Source: Clostridia bacterium
GTDB taxonomy: Bacteria; Bacillota; Clostridia; Oscillospirales; Acutalibacteraceae
Assembly (NCBI GenBank): GCA_017517135.1
Contig: JAFXAK010000031.1
Coordinates: 20,782-84,781, forward strand
DNA: 64,000 bases
Direction of reading: 5' to 3'
Positions 7,779-15,524 of the stretch are shown one piece after another. The position numbers and the translations under genes are program-made. The notes beneath the pieces were generated by a model. It had not been told where the DNA came from. It saw only the letters and a list, made by a program, of their open reading frames with translations, and searched no databases. The number at the start of each line of letters is the position of its first letter. Position 1 is the first letter of the stretch.

Positions 7779-8138
7779 ATGTTAAATACATATTTTACAG
7801 AAAATGATGAGTTTAAGAAGCATATTAAAGATTCTTATAAAAAAACTCATTCTACCAAATCAACGATTACACAGAGCTTTGCAATAGACTCACAAAACTC
7901 CGTGACACAAAAAGCTAAAAACAGTAAACCGCAGACCAGAGAATGCGTTGTTCCGATATCTGAAAAACCTTTTGTCACAATCAACGAAATGGCAAAAATT
8001 GTTCATATCGGACATAATACAATCAGACGTATGGTTCGCGCAAATCCGCAAGCCGAGTTTATTCTTTGGGTTGGCACAAGAGCATATATAAAAAGAGAAC
8101 TTTTTAACGAAGTTCTTATGAAGCAGAATGCCATATGA
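7779..8138 (+). CDS. Excisionase-like protein, Tn916 Xis type, with N-terminal extension
   Basis: The last 60 residues (FVTINEMAKIVHIGHNTIRR..., then IKRELFNEVL) have the winged helix-turn-helix layout of Tn916-family excisionases, including the IGxNxIRR recognition helix and the closing IKR.xF segment. The first 60 residues are a polar, probably disordered extension that typical Xis proteins lack. Such proteins bind next to the attachment site and direct the integrase towards excision. GGAG precedes the start, and the stop codon overlaps the next gene's start (ATGA at 8135), indicating translational coupling. Confidence 0.7.
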   Translation: MLNTYFTENDEFKKHIKDSYKKTHSTKSTITQSFAIDSQNSVTQKAKNSKPQTRECVVPISEKPFVTINEMAKIVHIGHNTIRRMVRANPQAEFILWVGTRAYIKRELFNEVLMKQNAI

Positions 8139-8581
8139 AGATAGATTTAACCGGCAAAAAGTTCTTTAAGTTAACTGTTCTTAAAGAAGCAGATATAAAC
8201 AGAGACAAAAAAAATAATGTTATCTGGGAATGTGAATGTGATTGTCCTGAAAAAACAATCACATTTGCAACAACCCACGATCTGCAAAGCGGTCATAAGA
8301 AATCGTGTGGCTGCTTGAAACATCAATCAAATGCTGTTGATCTGACCGGTATGCAATTTGGGTTGCTTACTGTTAAAAAGCGATCCGGCACACTTGAAAA
8401 AGATCGCAGAGCATTGTGGAGATGTAAATGTATATGTGGAAAACTTGTAACGGTCCGAGGGGTTGATTTGCAATCAGGTAACACCAAATCCTGCGGGTGC
8501 CTTCATCGCAATTATGCAAAAATGAAAAAATTTCTTAATAATGAATATTTAACCAGAAAGGATTTATATTATGACAAATAA
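8135..8581 (+). CDS. Two-repeat zinc-binding protein between xis and int, 148 residues
   Basis: Two tandem copies of a ~60-residue unit are clear: each begins DLTGxxFxxLTV, has a W-x-C-x-C-x-C cluster, and ends DLQSGxxKSCGCL. Each copy supplies five cysteines or so, enough for one zinc site. The unit resembles the Cys-rich N-terminal region found in many phage AP2/HNH-type DNA-binding proteins, but no HNH or AP2 module follows here. The gene overlaps xis by ATGA and overlaps the integrase start by 11 bases, so all three are coupled. A DNA-binding accessory role in recombination is inferred from context. Confidence 0.65.
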   Translation: MKIDLTGKKFFKLTVLKEADINRDKKNNVIWECECDCPEKTITFATTHDLQSGHKKSCGCLKHQSNAVDLTGMQFGLLTVKKRSGTLEKDRRALWRCKCICGKLVTVRGVDLQSGNTKSCGCLHRNYAKMKKFLNNEYLTRKDLYYDK

Positions 8582-9860
8582 AAAAAGACGTGATAGTAAA
8601 AACAGACTTTTACATACAGGTGAAAGTCAATTAAGTGACGGTAGATATATGTATAGATATTACGATATGTACGGAAACAGAAAGAAGGTTTATTCTTGGC
8701 AACTTGTTGCTACTGATCTGATTCCGGCAGGTGCAAAAGCAACAAAACCTCTTCGTGAATTGATTACTGAAATAAATGCAGATAAAGCAAAAGGGATTGA
8801 TACATTCACTTCAAAAAATACAACGATCAATGAACAGTGGGATTGTTATCTCAAAGAAAAATATCTTAAAGACTCAACAACAAGCAACTATATATATCTT
8901 TGGGATAAATACATTCGCAATTCATTGGGGCAGATAAAAATATCTAATCTGACAGCACAGATAGTAATGGATCATTATCTGATGATGTATAACGATTTAT
9001 ATTTATCGGAAGGTACAATATCTGCAATTCATAATCTGATAAGCCCCGTTTTTAACAGATGCATTGATGATGATTTGCTTAGTAAAAATTATGCCACAAG
9101 GGCTATGAAAACCATAAAAAATATTGAAGCAAAAAAGGCAGAAGAACTATTGAAAATAACTGCACAGGGTAATGACACTGAAAGTACTGAAAAAGTAATT
9201 TTATCGCCAGAACAAGAAGCCGCTTTTATTAAGTTTCTTGAAACTGATACACGATGTAAAAAGTGGAAAAATCTTTTTATGGTATTAATTAAAACCGGAG
9301 CACGTGTGTCCGAAATTTGTGGGCTAACAAGTGATGATATAGATTTGATAAATGGTGTTATCAAAATTCGACGAAATGTATTATACTTTAAGATTAATAA
9401 TAAATGTCGTTTTTTTGTAAGTACACCAAAAACAAAAGCCGGTGTAAGAGATATTCCCATTTATTGCGAAAAATTAAAAAATGCTCTTGAAGATGAACTT
9501 AGTAAATACTCTGATTCCGGGACAGAAATTGATGAGGTTTCCGGATGGATTTTCAGGAACAGATATAGACAGCGTCCATTAAAAGCAAGTAATTGTAATG
9601 ACGGATTAAAACGAACCATCGCTTGGTATAACGAATCTGTTGAGGAGAAGCTTAAAATTAAAAACTTCTCATGCCATAATTTCAGACATACTTTTATTTC
9701 AAGATGCGCCACTTGCGGTGTGGCAAATCTTGTAACAAAAGCAATTGTTGGTCATGAACCTGATAAAAATGACGTAACTAACAGATATACGCATTTATCG
9801 TTAGAGTACATAAAAGAAGAAATATCTAAATTAGAAAAAATCAAAAGAAAAGAGGTCTAA
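8571..9860 (+). CDS. int: Tyrosine integrase, Tn916/ICE type
   Basis: This 429-residue site-specific recombinase integrates and excises the element. Residues about 1-65 match an arm-binding N-terminal domain, and 80-190 a core-binding SAM-like domain (EQWDCYLKEKYL... through the HNLISPVFNRC segment). The catalytic domain shows the first Arg in TGARVSEICGLTSDD, the HxxR box in CHNFRHTF, the second His in VGHEP and the nucleophile Tyr in TNRYTHL. All catalytic residues are present, so it should be active. Start ATG 8571 lies inside the preceding gene with AGAAAGGA upstream. It is followed after 3 bases by another small gene. Confidence 0.92.
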   Translation: MTNKKRRDSKNRLLHTGESQLSDGRYMYRYYDMYGNRKKVYSWQLVATDLIPAGAKATKPLRELITEINADKAKGIDTFTSKNTTINEQWDCYLKEKYLKDSTTSNYIYLWDKYIRNSLGQIKISNLTAQIVMDHYLMMYNDLYLSEGTISAIHNLISPVFNRCIDDDLLSKNYATRAMKTIKNIEAKKAEELLKITAQGNDTESTEKVILSPEQEAAFIKFLETDTRCKKWKNLFMVLIKTGARVSEICGLTSDDIDLINGVIKIRRNVLYFKINNKCRFFVSTPKTKAGVRDIPIYCEKLKNALEDELSKYSDSGTEIDEVSGWIFRNRYRQRPLKASNCNDGLKRTIAWYNESVEEKLKIKNFSCHNFRHTFISRCATCGVANLVTKAIVGHEPDKNDVTNRYTHLSLEYIKEEISKLEKIKRKEV

Positions 9861-9863
9861 AAA

Positions 9864-10334
9864 ATGACAAATATAAAAAATAAACAGTATTTAACTACCG
9901 CAGAAATAGCAAATAGGCTTGGTGTTGGCTTAGAAGATGTAAAAATGGTTATTCCGGTTCTGAAAGAAACAGAACAACTTTTAGGAATAGAAAGTCCTGA
10001 AGGGCAACTTTCAATTATAGCGATGATGGAATATGAAGAATTCCTGAAGAATGAAACAAATAGGGCCATAAATAAAGAAAAAATGAAGAATATCATTATG
10101 AATAATGATAGGTCATCAGCCTTTACCTTTTTAGATTTAAGATTACAAGCTATTCTGGATGATTTGACAGCGATCAGTGAAGATGAGTCTGATTATGAGG
10201 ATATGCCCGCAGCTCTCAGCGATAGTGAAGAGGCAGATATAAGTAAATACACTATCTCACATTTGACTGGATGTATAGATGAGTTTCTTGATATACTTAA
10301 TGAGCTTGAGGATCTGATTAATTATCGCGACTAA
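9864..10334 (+). CDS. Unknown protein with N-terminal HTH-like segment, 156 residues
   Basis: The segment YLTTAEIANRLGVGLEDVKMV near the N-terminus reads as a helix-turn-helix of the MerR/excisionase kind. The middle and C-terminal parts are strongly acidic (many Glu, Asp) and predicted to be helical. The gene begins 3 bases after the integrase stop, so it is in the same operon. It is unusual for a gene to follow the integrase on the att side in Tn916-like elements. Function not recognised; a DNA-binding regulator is plausible. Confidence 0.55.
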   Translation: MTNIKNKQYLTTAEIANRLGVGLEDVKMVIPVLKETEQLLGIESPEGQLSIIAMMEYEEFLKNETNRAINKEKMKNIIMNNDRSSAFTFLDLRLQAILDDLTAISEDESDYEDMPAALSDSEEADISKYTISHLTGCIDEFLDILNELEDLINYRD

Positions 10335-10491
10335 ATTTTAAATTAAATCTTCTTGAATTACCGTGATATAATTATGCCAAAAAGAACAGATAAGCTACAC
10401 AAGCACCAAAATACTAAAAATATATTTGTTGTTATATTTTGTTTGTATATATGTATAGTAACAGAACCTAAAAGCGAAAGGAGGTGATTAA

Positions 10492-10752
10492 ATGAAAGTA
10501 TCTCAAAAACAGATTACAGTTTATGAATTTGATGATGGTTTCTTTGTAGAGGTTAGCAAAGATGAGGATGCGACATATTTTTATCTTGGACATACACAAT
10601 ATGGTGTTAAGTCTCTTATGTTTGGTGTTCCGGATCTTAATTTGATGAGTGCAGAACAGCTTATTGAAGCAAATATTGAAGATTATATTGAACTATACAA
10701 AGAAGAATATTTTGATTATAACGATTTATATGATGATATAGATGAAAGATAA
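10492..10752 (+). CDS. Small acidic unknown protein, 86 residues
   Basis: Start ATG 10492 has a strong Shine-Dalgarno (GAAAGGAGGTG). The protein begins with a beta-rich 50-residue part and ends in a very acidic, Tyr-rich tail (EEYFDYNDLYDDIDE), a composition seen in DNA mimics and in some element-encoded inhibitors, though this is only a resemblance. A possible promoter with TATAAT at 10367-10372 lies upstream. It is the last gene of the element before the lysS junction. Not recognised. Confidence 0.6.
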   Translation: MKVSQKQITVYEFDDGFFVEVSKDEDATYFYLGHTQYGVKSLMFGVPDLNLMSAEQLIEANIEDYIELYKEEYFDYNDLYDDIDER

Positions 10753-10906
10753 AACAATCAAAAAACTGTCTGTAGTTCTTAATTACAATCAATGTTTTGA
10801 CAAAATCAAGTTAACAGCGTAGGACATATATCATAATTAAAGAGAAGGAGTATTTTACCACTTGCTCCTTCGCACCAATTGTGTTATGGGTTCTCGTTCG
10901 CGACAG

Positions 10907-10942
10907 AGGTCTCCCCTGAAAAGGGGAGGCCTTTGTTGCTTT
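10907..10942 (+). terminator. Terminator at the right end of the element
   Basis: AGGTCTCCCC/GGGGAGGCCT with one G-U and a 6-base loop, followed by TTGTTGCTTTT. It would stop transcription leaving the element toward lysS. Upstream, GAAGGAG/CTCCTTC (about 10844-10871) forms a weaker hairpin. Confidence 0.65.
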
Positions 10943-10973
10943 TATAAACAATAATTAATTTTAAGGCAAAAAA

Positions 10974-11004
10974 AGTGGTTATTGCAAAAAGTGCAACAAC
11001 CACT
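10974..11004 (-). terminator. Possible leftward terminator downstream of lysS
   Basis: AGTGGTTATTGCA/TGCAACAACCACT forms a 13-base stem with one G-U pair. On the minus strand it is followed by TTTTTTTGCC, so it fits a terminator for transcripts arriving from lysS, 230 bases away. Confidence 0.5.
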
Positions 11005-11108
11005 GATTATATAAAATGTATCAGTTATCAGAGTATATGACAGATGTATGGCAAATGAACTGAAATCAATTTAGCCTTTAATTTCATATTTGTTAACAGA
11101 GAAATTTA

Positions 11109-11140
11109 AACGGACTATGAAAGAAACATCATAGTCCGTT
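11109..11140. terminator. Perfect hairpin near element/chromosome junction
   Basis: AACGGACTATGA/TCATAGTCCGTT is a perfect 12-base stem with an 8-base loop; AGTATTTTAT follows on the plus strand. It may end transcription in either direction or mark the element end. Confidence 0.5.
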
Positions 11141-11161
11141 AGTATTTTATAATTCATTTGG

Positions 11162-11183
11162 CCCAAAACTGACCCAAAACTGA
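11162..11183. repeat. Tandem 11-bp repeat, candidate integrase arm sites / att region
   Basis: CCCAAAACTGA occurs twice in tandem, about 50 bases from the lysS stop codon, and a third partial copy of the inverted type (TTTTTGGG) follows. Tn916-type integrases bind short direct repeats of about this size near the element end. The adjacent CCCTT...AAGGG inverted repeat (11212-11228) beside the lysS stop may be part of the core site or the original lysS terminator. Function inferred from position. Confidence 0.4.
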
Positions 11184-11233
11184 TGTTTTTGGGAATACAA
11201 AAAACCGGGAACCCTTGATATATAAGGGATTTA

Positions 11234-12742
11234 TCAGTCAATGGACTTCATTGTGGGGAACAGTAAAACATCTCTGATTGCGAGGGAGTCGGTAAGGAGC
11301 ATTACCATTCTGTCTATTCCGAAGCCGATGCCGCCTGTGGGGGCCATGCCGTATTCGAGGGCGGTCATGAAATCTTCGTCGGTTGTGTTGGCTTCCTCGT
11401 CACCCTGAGCGAGCTGCTCCTCCTGTGCCTTGAAGCGTTCCCTCTGGTCGATGGGATCGTTAAGCTCGGAATATGCGTTTGCCATTTCCCAACCGTTCAT
11501 AAAGAACTCAAAGCGTTCAACATAGTCTGGGTTTTCGGGCTTTCTCTTTGTGAGGGGAGAAATTTCAACGGGATGGTCCATAAGGAAGGTGGGCTGAACG
11601 AGGTTGTGTTCAACGAATTCTTCAAAGAAGAGGTTGAGAATGTCGCCCTTCTTATGTCTTGCTTCAAACTCAATGCCCTTTTCCTTTGCGAGCGCCTTTG
11701 CTTCTTCATCAGTTTTGATTTCATTGAAATCAATGCCTGCGTACTTTTTAACCGCATCAAGCATTGTTATTCTTTCAAAGGGCTTGCCGAGATCCATTTC
11801 AACACCGTTATACACAATCTTTGTTGTGCCGAGAACAGCCTGAGCAACATGGCGGTAAAGATTTTCTGTCAAATCCATCATACCGTGATAATCCGTGTAT
11901 GCCTGATAAAGCTCCATAAGAGTGAATTCGGGGTTGTGTCTTGTATCGCAGCCTTCATTTCTGAAAACTCTGCCGATTTCATAAACTCTTTCCATACCGC
12001 CTACGATAAGACGCTTGAGATAGAGCTCAAGAGAAATACGGAGCTTGAAATCCTCGTCGAGAGCATTGTGGTGAGTTACAAAAGGACGCGCAGCCGCACC
12101 GCCTGCATTTGAAACAAGCATAGGAGTTTCAACCTCAATAAAGCCCTGAGAATCAAGATAATTTCTGATTTCTCTGATAATCAGTGAACGCTTTTTGAAG
12201 GTATCCATTACATCGGGATTAACAATAAGGTCAAGATAACGCTGACGGTAACGGGTATCTGTATTTGTAAGACCGTGATATTTTTCGGGGAGAGGAAGAA
12301 GTGACTTTGTGAGAAGCTTGATTTCCTTTGCATGAACGGAGATTTCACCTCTGCGTGTTCTGAAAACAAAGCCCTTTACCTCAACGATATCGCCTATATC
12401 CCATTTCTTGAAATCAGCATAGACATCCTCGCCTACATCGTCTCTCTTGACATAAACCTGCATTCTGCCGTCTCTGTCATATACATCGATAAAGTTAGCC
12501 TTACCCATATCACGCCATGTCTTGATTCGTCCGCAGATGCAGACATCCTGATTTTCAAGCTCATCAAAACGGGCTACTATTTCTGCTGAATGGATGGACT
12601 GACCGGCAGTTGTGATAACAAAGGGATCTCTTCCCTCTTCCTGCATTTTCTGCAGCTTTTCAACTCTTATCTGTCTTAATTCGTTAACATTTATTTCGGC
12701 TTCCTGTTCGGGAGCAGCTGAGTTTAATATTTCGTCTGCCAT
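11234..12742 (-). CDS. lysS: Lysyl-tRNA synthetase, class II
   Basis: Charges tRNA-Lys in the cytoplasm. The 502-residue length is normal. The N-terminal OB-fold anticodon-binding domain covers about residues 55-165. Class II motif 2 is seen as the FRNEG segment with RHNPEFT following, and motif 3 as GIGFGIDR near residue 470. The gene follows greA with a 59-base gap that contains greA's terminator. Its 3' end abuts the mobile element and may be the integration target. The annotated start carries a short acidic leader before the conserved region, and AAAGGA lies upstream. Confidence 0.96.
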   Translation of the reverse strand: MADEILNSAAPEQEAEINVNELRQIRVEKLQKMQEEGRDPFVITTAGQSIHSAEIVARFDELENQDVCICGRIKTWRDMGKANFIDVYDRDGRMQVYVKRDDVGEDVYADFKKWDIGDIVEVKGFVFRTRRGEISVHAKEIKLLTKSLLPLPEKYHGLTNTDTRYRQRYLDLIVNPDVMDTFKKRSLIIREIRNYLDSQGFIEVETPMLVSNAGGAAARPFVTHHNALDEDFKLRISLELYLKRLIVGGMERVYEIGRVFRNEGCDTRHNPEFTLMELYQAYTDYHGMMDLTENLYRHVAQAVLGTTKIVYNGVEMDLGKPFERITMLDAVKKYAGIDFNEIKTDEEAKALAKEKGIEFEARHKKGDILNLFFEEFVEHNLVQPTFLMDHPVEISPLTKRKPENPDYVERFEFFMNGWEMANAYSELNDPIDQRERFKAQEEQLAQGDEEANTTDEDFMTALEYGMAPTGGIGFGIDRMVMLLTDSLAIRDVLLFPTMKSID

Positions 12743-12767
12743 AATTTTATCCTTCTTTTCATTTTAA

Positions 12768-12796
12768 TCAAAAAGCCGCCGTTATTCACCGGCGGC
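12768..12796 (-). terminator. greA terminator
   Basis: On the minus strand GCCGCCG/CGGCGGC closes a short loop and is followed by TTTTTGATTAAAA. It lies between the greA stop and the lysS start, so lysS probably depends on read-through or its own promoter. Confidence 0.75.
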
Positions 12797-12801
12797 ATAA
12801 A

Positions 12802-13278
12802 TCAGTTCTTGAAAATTTCAAGAATTTCGATTTCGTCGTTTCCGGCAGGAGTTTCTGCAATAACGACATCTCCTACTTTATGTCCGAGTAAAGCTTTTCC
12901 GACAGGAGATTCATCGGAAACCTTATTCTGCATAGGATTAGCCTGAGGCGCACCTACGATATGATAAACAAGCTCTTCGTTATAGGTTCTGTCAAGCACC
13001 TTAACGGAAAGACCTGTGTGTACGCTCTCGGTTGAAAGTGTGCTTTCGTCAAGAACTGTTGCGTGTGAAAGTGTGTATTCAATTTCTGCAATACGCGCTT
13101 CAAGCTTTGCCTGATCTGACTTAGCTTCATCATATTCGCTGTTTTCGGAAAGGTCACCGAAAGACTTTGCTTCTTTGATTTTTTCAGCAATGTCATTACG
13201 GCCTGTGGTGCGGAGTTCACGAAGCTCTTCCTTTAACTGCTCTATCACTTTAAGCGGTAATACATACTCGTCTGCCAT
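12802..13278 (-). CDS. greA: Transcription elongation factor GreA
   Basis: Rescues backtracked RNA polymerase by stimulating transcript cleavage. The protein has 158 residues, the usual size. The N-terminal coiled coil carries the tip motif GDLSENSEYDEAK (residues 41-53) with the acidic residues that enter the polymerase channel. The C-terminal FKBP-like domain ends GDVVIAETPAG. A good promoter precedes it (13318-13347), and a terminator separates it from lysS. Confidence 0.96.
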   Translation of the reverse strand: MADEYVLPLKVIEQLKEELRELRTTGRNDIAEKIKEAKSFGDLSENSEYDEAKSDQAKLEARIAEIEYTLSHATVLDESTLSTESVHTGLSVKVLDRTYNEELVYHIVGAPQANPMQNKVSDESPVGKALLGHKVGDVVIAETPAGNDEIEILEIFKN

Positions 13279-13317
13279 ATTAAAACATATCCCTTCAAGT
13301 TAAAATACTAATAATAG

Positions 13318-13347
13318 ATTGTATGGGATTTCACCCGTATTTGTCAA
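13318..13347 (-). promoter_or_regulatory. greA promoter
   Basis: On the minus strand TTGACA, 18 bases, TACAAT, about 40 bases before the greA start codon at 13278. Confidence 0.7.
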
Positions 13348-13371
13348 GAGTTTTTTTCTTAAAACAAAAAA

Positions 13372-14790
13372 TCAATTACCCAACGAATACTGATAATCTT
13401 TAACGATATCCTCTATTCCTTCTTCTGTTGACACGATTCCGCCTGCAATCGAGTCGATAATCTCCCCGAGAGAATCAACTATATCGGAGGGATTTACGGT
13501 TGAAGAATCGCTCTCAGGTGCCTGTGTTGCATTTCCTGTATCATTGTCGTCAGAAGCCTCTTCATTACCGGAAGTATTTTCAGCTTCAGCGGGAACCTCA
13601 TCCTTTTTATCCTCCGTATCAACTATGCTGACCTCTTTACCGTCGGGCGGATAGTTGAACTTTGACTCAAGCTTTACGGCTGTGCGAAGAATAAGACGGG
13701 CATCTGCTGAATTTATAACACCGTCAAAATTGATATCGCCGTACAGTAAGCCCTGATTGTTGTCAATGACCTGTAAGCCTACAGCATGTCTCAGAGCGGA
13801 ACGCGCATCATATGCATCAACATCGCCGTCGTTATCGATATCTCCGAAAAATCTCGGTGACCAGTCGAACTTGCTCATTTCCGTATCAATAACATACTGT
13901 ACATTTACATTCTGATTTTTAAGCAGCTCCTTTGCATCAACGGGGGTTCCGCCGCTTACTGCAATTATCTTATTTGCAAATTCAACACCGAGCTCAAAAT
14001 AGTTTGTGCCGGAAGGAGACAGTAATGTCATCATCTGCGAAAAATCATAGAAAGAAATGTCAAAATTATATGTTACGCTTGTTTTATATGATTTAAGAAG
14101 TCCGTTTGCATCAAACACAGCATAAACACTTGCATTATCGTAAGTAAAATTGCTGAATTTTACTGTTGAAAGAATACCGTCTTCCCCGTCGCTTGAGCCG
14201 AAAATTGTGGGATTGATGCTGCCGCTTGCAAGGTCAAAAACTCTATCCATTCCCGATTCGCTTACATTTTCGGGAGTGAAGCCGTCATCGAATGTAATAT
14301 AAACCTCAAGCTGTTCGTTTTCTCCGTTTTTGTCCGTAAGCTCCTGAACCTGCATATCAAATTTATCGGCAGCAGAAAGTGCCGATATATAATTTTCACC
14401 GCTCACAGGCAATATATTGTCACGGGAGAAGCCTTTATAAATCTCCTTAGTACTTGTGCTGTTGTTTTCGTCTTCAACAAGCTTTGTAATAAGTCCGCTT
14501 GCAAGAGATTCCTCTGCAAGGAAAATACTGTTGAAGATTATTGCCAGCCAATCAGAAGCACTGCCTTTAAGCTCCTTTCCGATTGTTGCCTGTTTTTTAT
14601 ACACAAGGTAAGGCATATCGGATTTGACTGCATTGACACCGTTGTTGAAAATATCAAGATAATAGGAACGCTCCTCATCATCAGTTACAAGACCGGGCTT
14701 TGTAACTGCACCGACACTCAGCATTGATGTCAGTATCATAACAAGAGCTAAGCAGCATACAGCAACACGCTTAAAAAAACTTTTTTTCAT
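13372..14790 (-). CDS. Secreted protein with internal dockerin-type repeats, 472 residues
   Basis: Residues 1-28 form a signal peptide (KKSFFKR, hydrophobic core, cleavage near SVGA). The region 40-305 is an unrecognised beta-rich domain. Two calcium-binding dockerin repeats follow: GDIDNDGDVDAYDARSALR (from residue 316) and GDINFDGVINSADARLILR (from 351), each with the Asp/Asn ligands of the F-hand loop. Dockerins bind cohesins and anchor proteins to cellulosome-like scaffolds or cell surfaces. Here the pair is followed by about 95 residues of acidic Ser/Thr/Glu-rich tail, whereas dockerins usually end the protein. No catalytic domain was recognised. It is a single gene in its own transcription unit. 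Confidence 0.8.
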   Translation of the reverse strand: MKKSFFKRVAVCCLALVMILTSMLSVGAVTKPGLVTDDEERSYYLDIFNNGVNAVKSDMPYLVYKKQATIGKELKGSASDWLAIIFNSIFLAEESLASGLITKLVEDENNSTSTKEIYKGFSRDNILPVSGENYISALSAADKFDMQVQELTDKNGENEQLEVYITFDDGFTPENVSESGMDRVFDLASGSINPTIFGSSDGEDGILSTVKFSNFTYDNASVYAVFDANGLLKSYKTSVTYNFDISFYDFSQMMTLLSPSGTNYFELGVEFANKIIAVSGGTPVDAKELLKNQNVNVQYVIDTEMSKFDWSPRFFGDIDNDGDVDAYDARSALRHAVGLQVIDNNQGLLYGDINFDGVINSADARLILRTAVKLESKFNYPPDGKEVSIVDTEDKKDEVPAEAENTSGNEEASDDNDTGNATQAPESDSSTVNPSDIVDSLGEIIDSIAGGIVSTEEGIEDIVKDYQYSLGN

Positions 14791-14843
14791 ATTGCATACA
14801 ACCTTTTTGATTTTTTGTAATCACCGGATTTTCCGACAAATTT

Positions 14844-15518
14844 TTATATCCATTTAAGCTTAAGCAAAAGCATTGCGCCCAGCATTGCAGCAACGATAGT
14901 TATAAAGAGGAGTGTGCCGACAACAAGAGTGGGAGCAAACACAAGAACAAGACAGCCTATAACAATGGGGAAAATAGCGATCTTCCAGTTCTTCTTGAAA
15001 TAACCTGCACCGAGGGCACCGAAAAGTGCGGGAAGCACATAGGTAAATGCAGGAGCAAATACTGAATCGGGGTTTGTGAGATAAGGAAGCACGGGGCTGA
15101 ACAAAAGCACTCCGACTGCAATTATCACGGTGGTTGTGATTGCGGAAACACCGATTGCAATAGTGGAAATTACCTCACCCTCTTCGCTGTTTGCACGGAC
15201 CTTTGCATTTTCCATTGCATTAAGTCCTGCGGGAAGCTTGAGGTTTGATATATTACCTGTAACAAAGCTCAGATATGTGCCGCCGGCACCGAGCATGGGA
15301 GTATAGGTAATAACCTCTATAACTGCAGTTCCCCAATAGAGAGGAATTACTTTTATGAGAGCCTTGAATACATCCTGAGCTGCAGGCCAAACATTGAAGT
15401 ACAGACAAATGCTGACGGGGACTGCAACAAGCACTGCAAGAGCGGTTACGCTCCAGATTCTGCCCCAGGTATGTACCTTATCAAAATATGTTCTTTCGGT
15501 TAATTTATTCTTTTTCAT
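14844..15518 (-). CDS. Integral membrane protein, partner of the DUF5058 protein
   Basis: The protein has 224 residues with about six hydrophobic segments and no signal peptide. Between segments two and three is a Gly-rich stretch (TPMLGAGGTYLSFVTGN) of the kind found in transport proteins. It starts 6 bases after the stop of the upstream gene at 15525, so the two are translated together and probably form one transporter. Substrate unknown. GAGGTG is not evident upstream, but AAGATG lies close to the start, consistent with coupling to the upstream gene. Confidence 0.7.
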   Translation of the reverse strand: MKKNKLTERTYFDKVHTWGRIWSVTALAVLVAVPVSICLYFNVWPAAQDVFKALIKVIPLYWGTAVIEVITYTPMLGAGGTYLSFVTGNISNLKLPAGLNAMENAKVRANSEEGEVISTIAIGVSAITTTVIIAVGVLLFSPVLPYLTNPDSVFAPAFTYVLPALFGALGAGYFKKNWKIAIFPIVIGCLVLVFAPTLVVGTLLFITIVAAMLGAMLLLKLKWI

Positions 15519-15524
15519 CTTATT

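Larger units (their letters stand above)
1..11200. mobile_element. Integrated mobile element (right-hand part), ending next to lysS
   Basis: This stretch is richer in A and T than the chromosome that follows. It holds mobile-element genes: an AEP-type primase, a Tn916-type excisionase, a tyrosine integrase and several small unknown proteins. The integrase module lies at the right end, as is usual next to an attachment site, and housekeeping genes begin at once beyond it with lysS on the opposite strand. The left end is outside the window, and no conjugation genes are visible in this part, so it could be an ICE, an IME or a satellite. The right boundary is inferred to lie between about 10.9 and 11.23 kb and has not been seen as a duplicated att core. 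Confidence 0.65.

Noticed and set aside
11573..12112. Plus-strand 179-residue frame inside lysS
   Set aside because: Antisense to a well-conserved synthetase with no ribosome-binding site.
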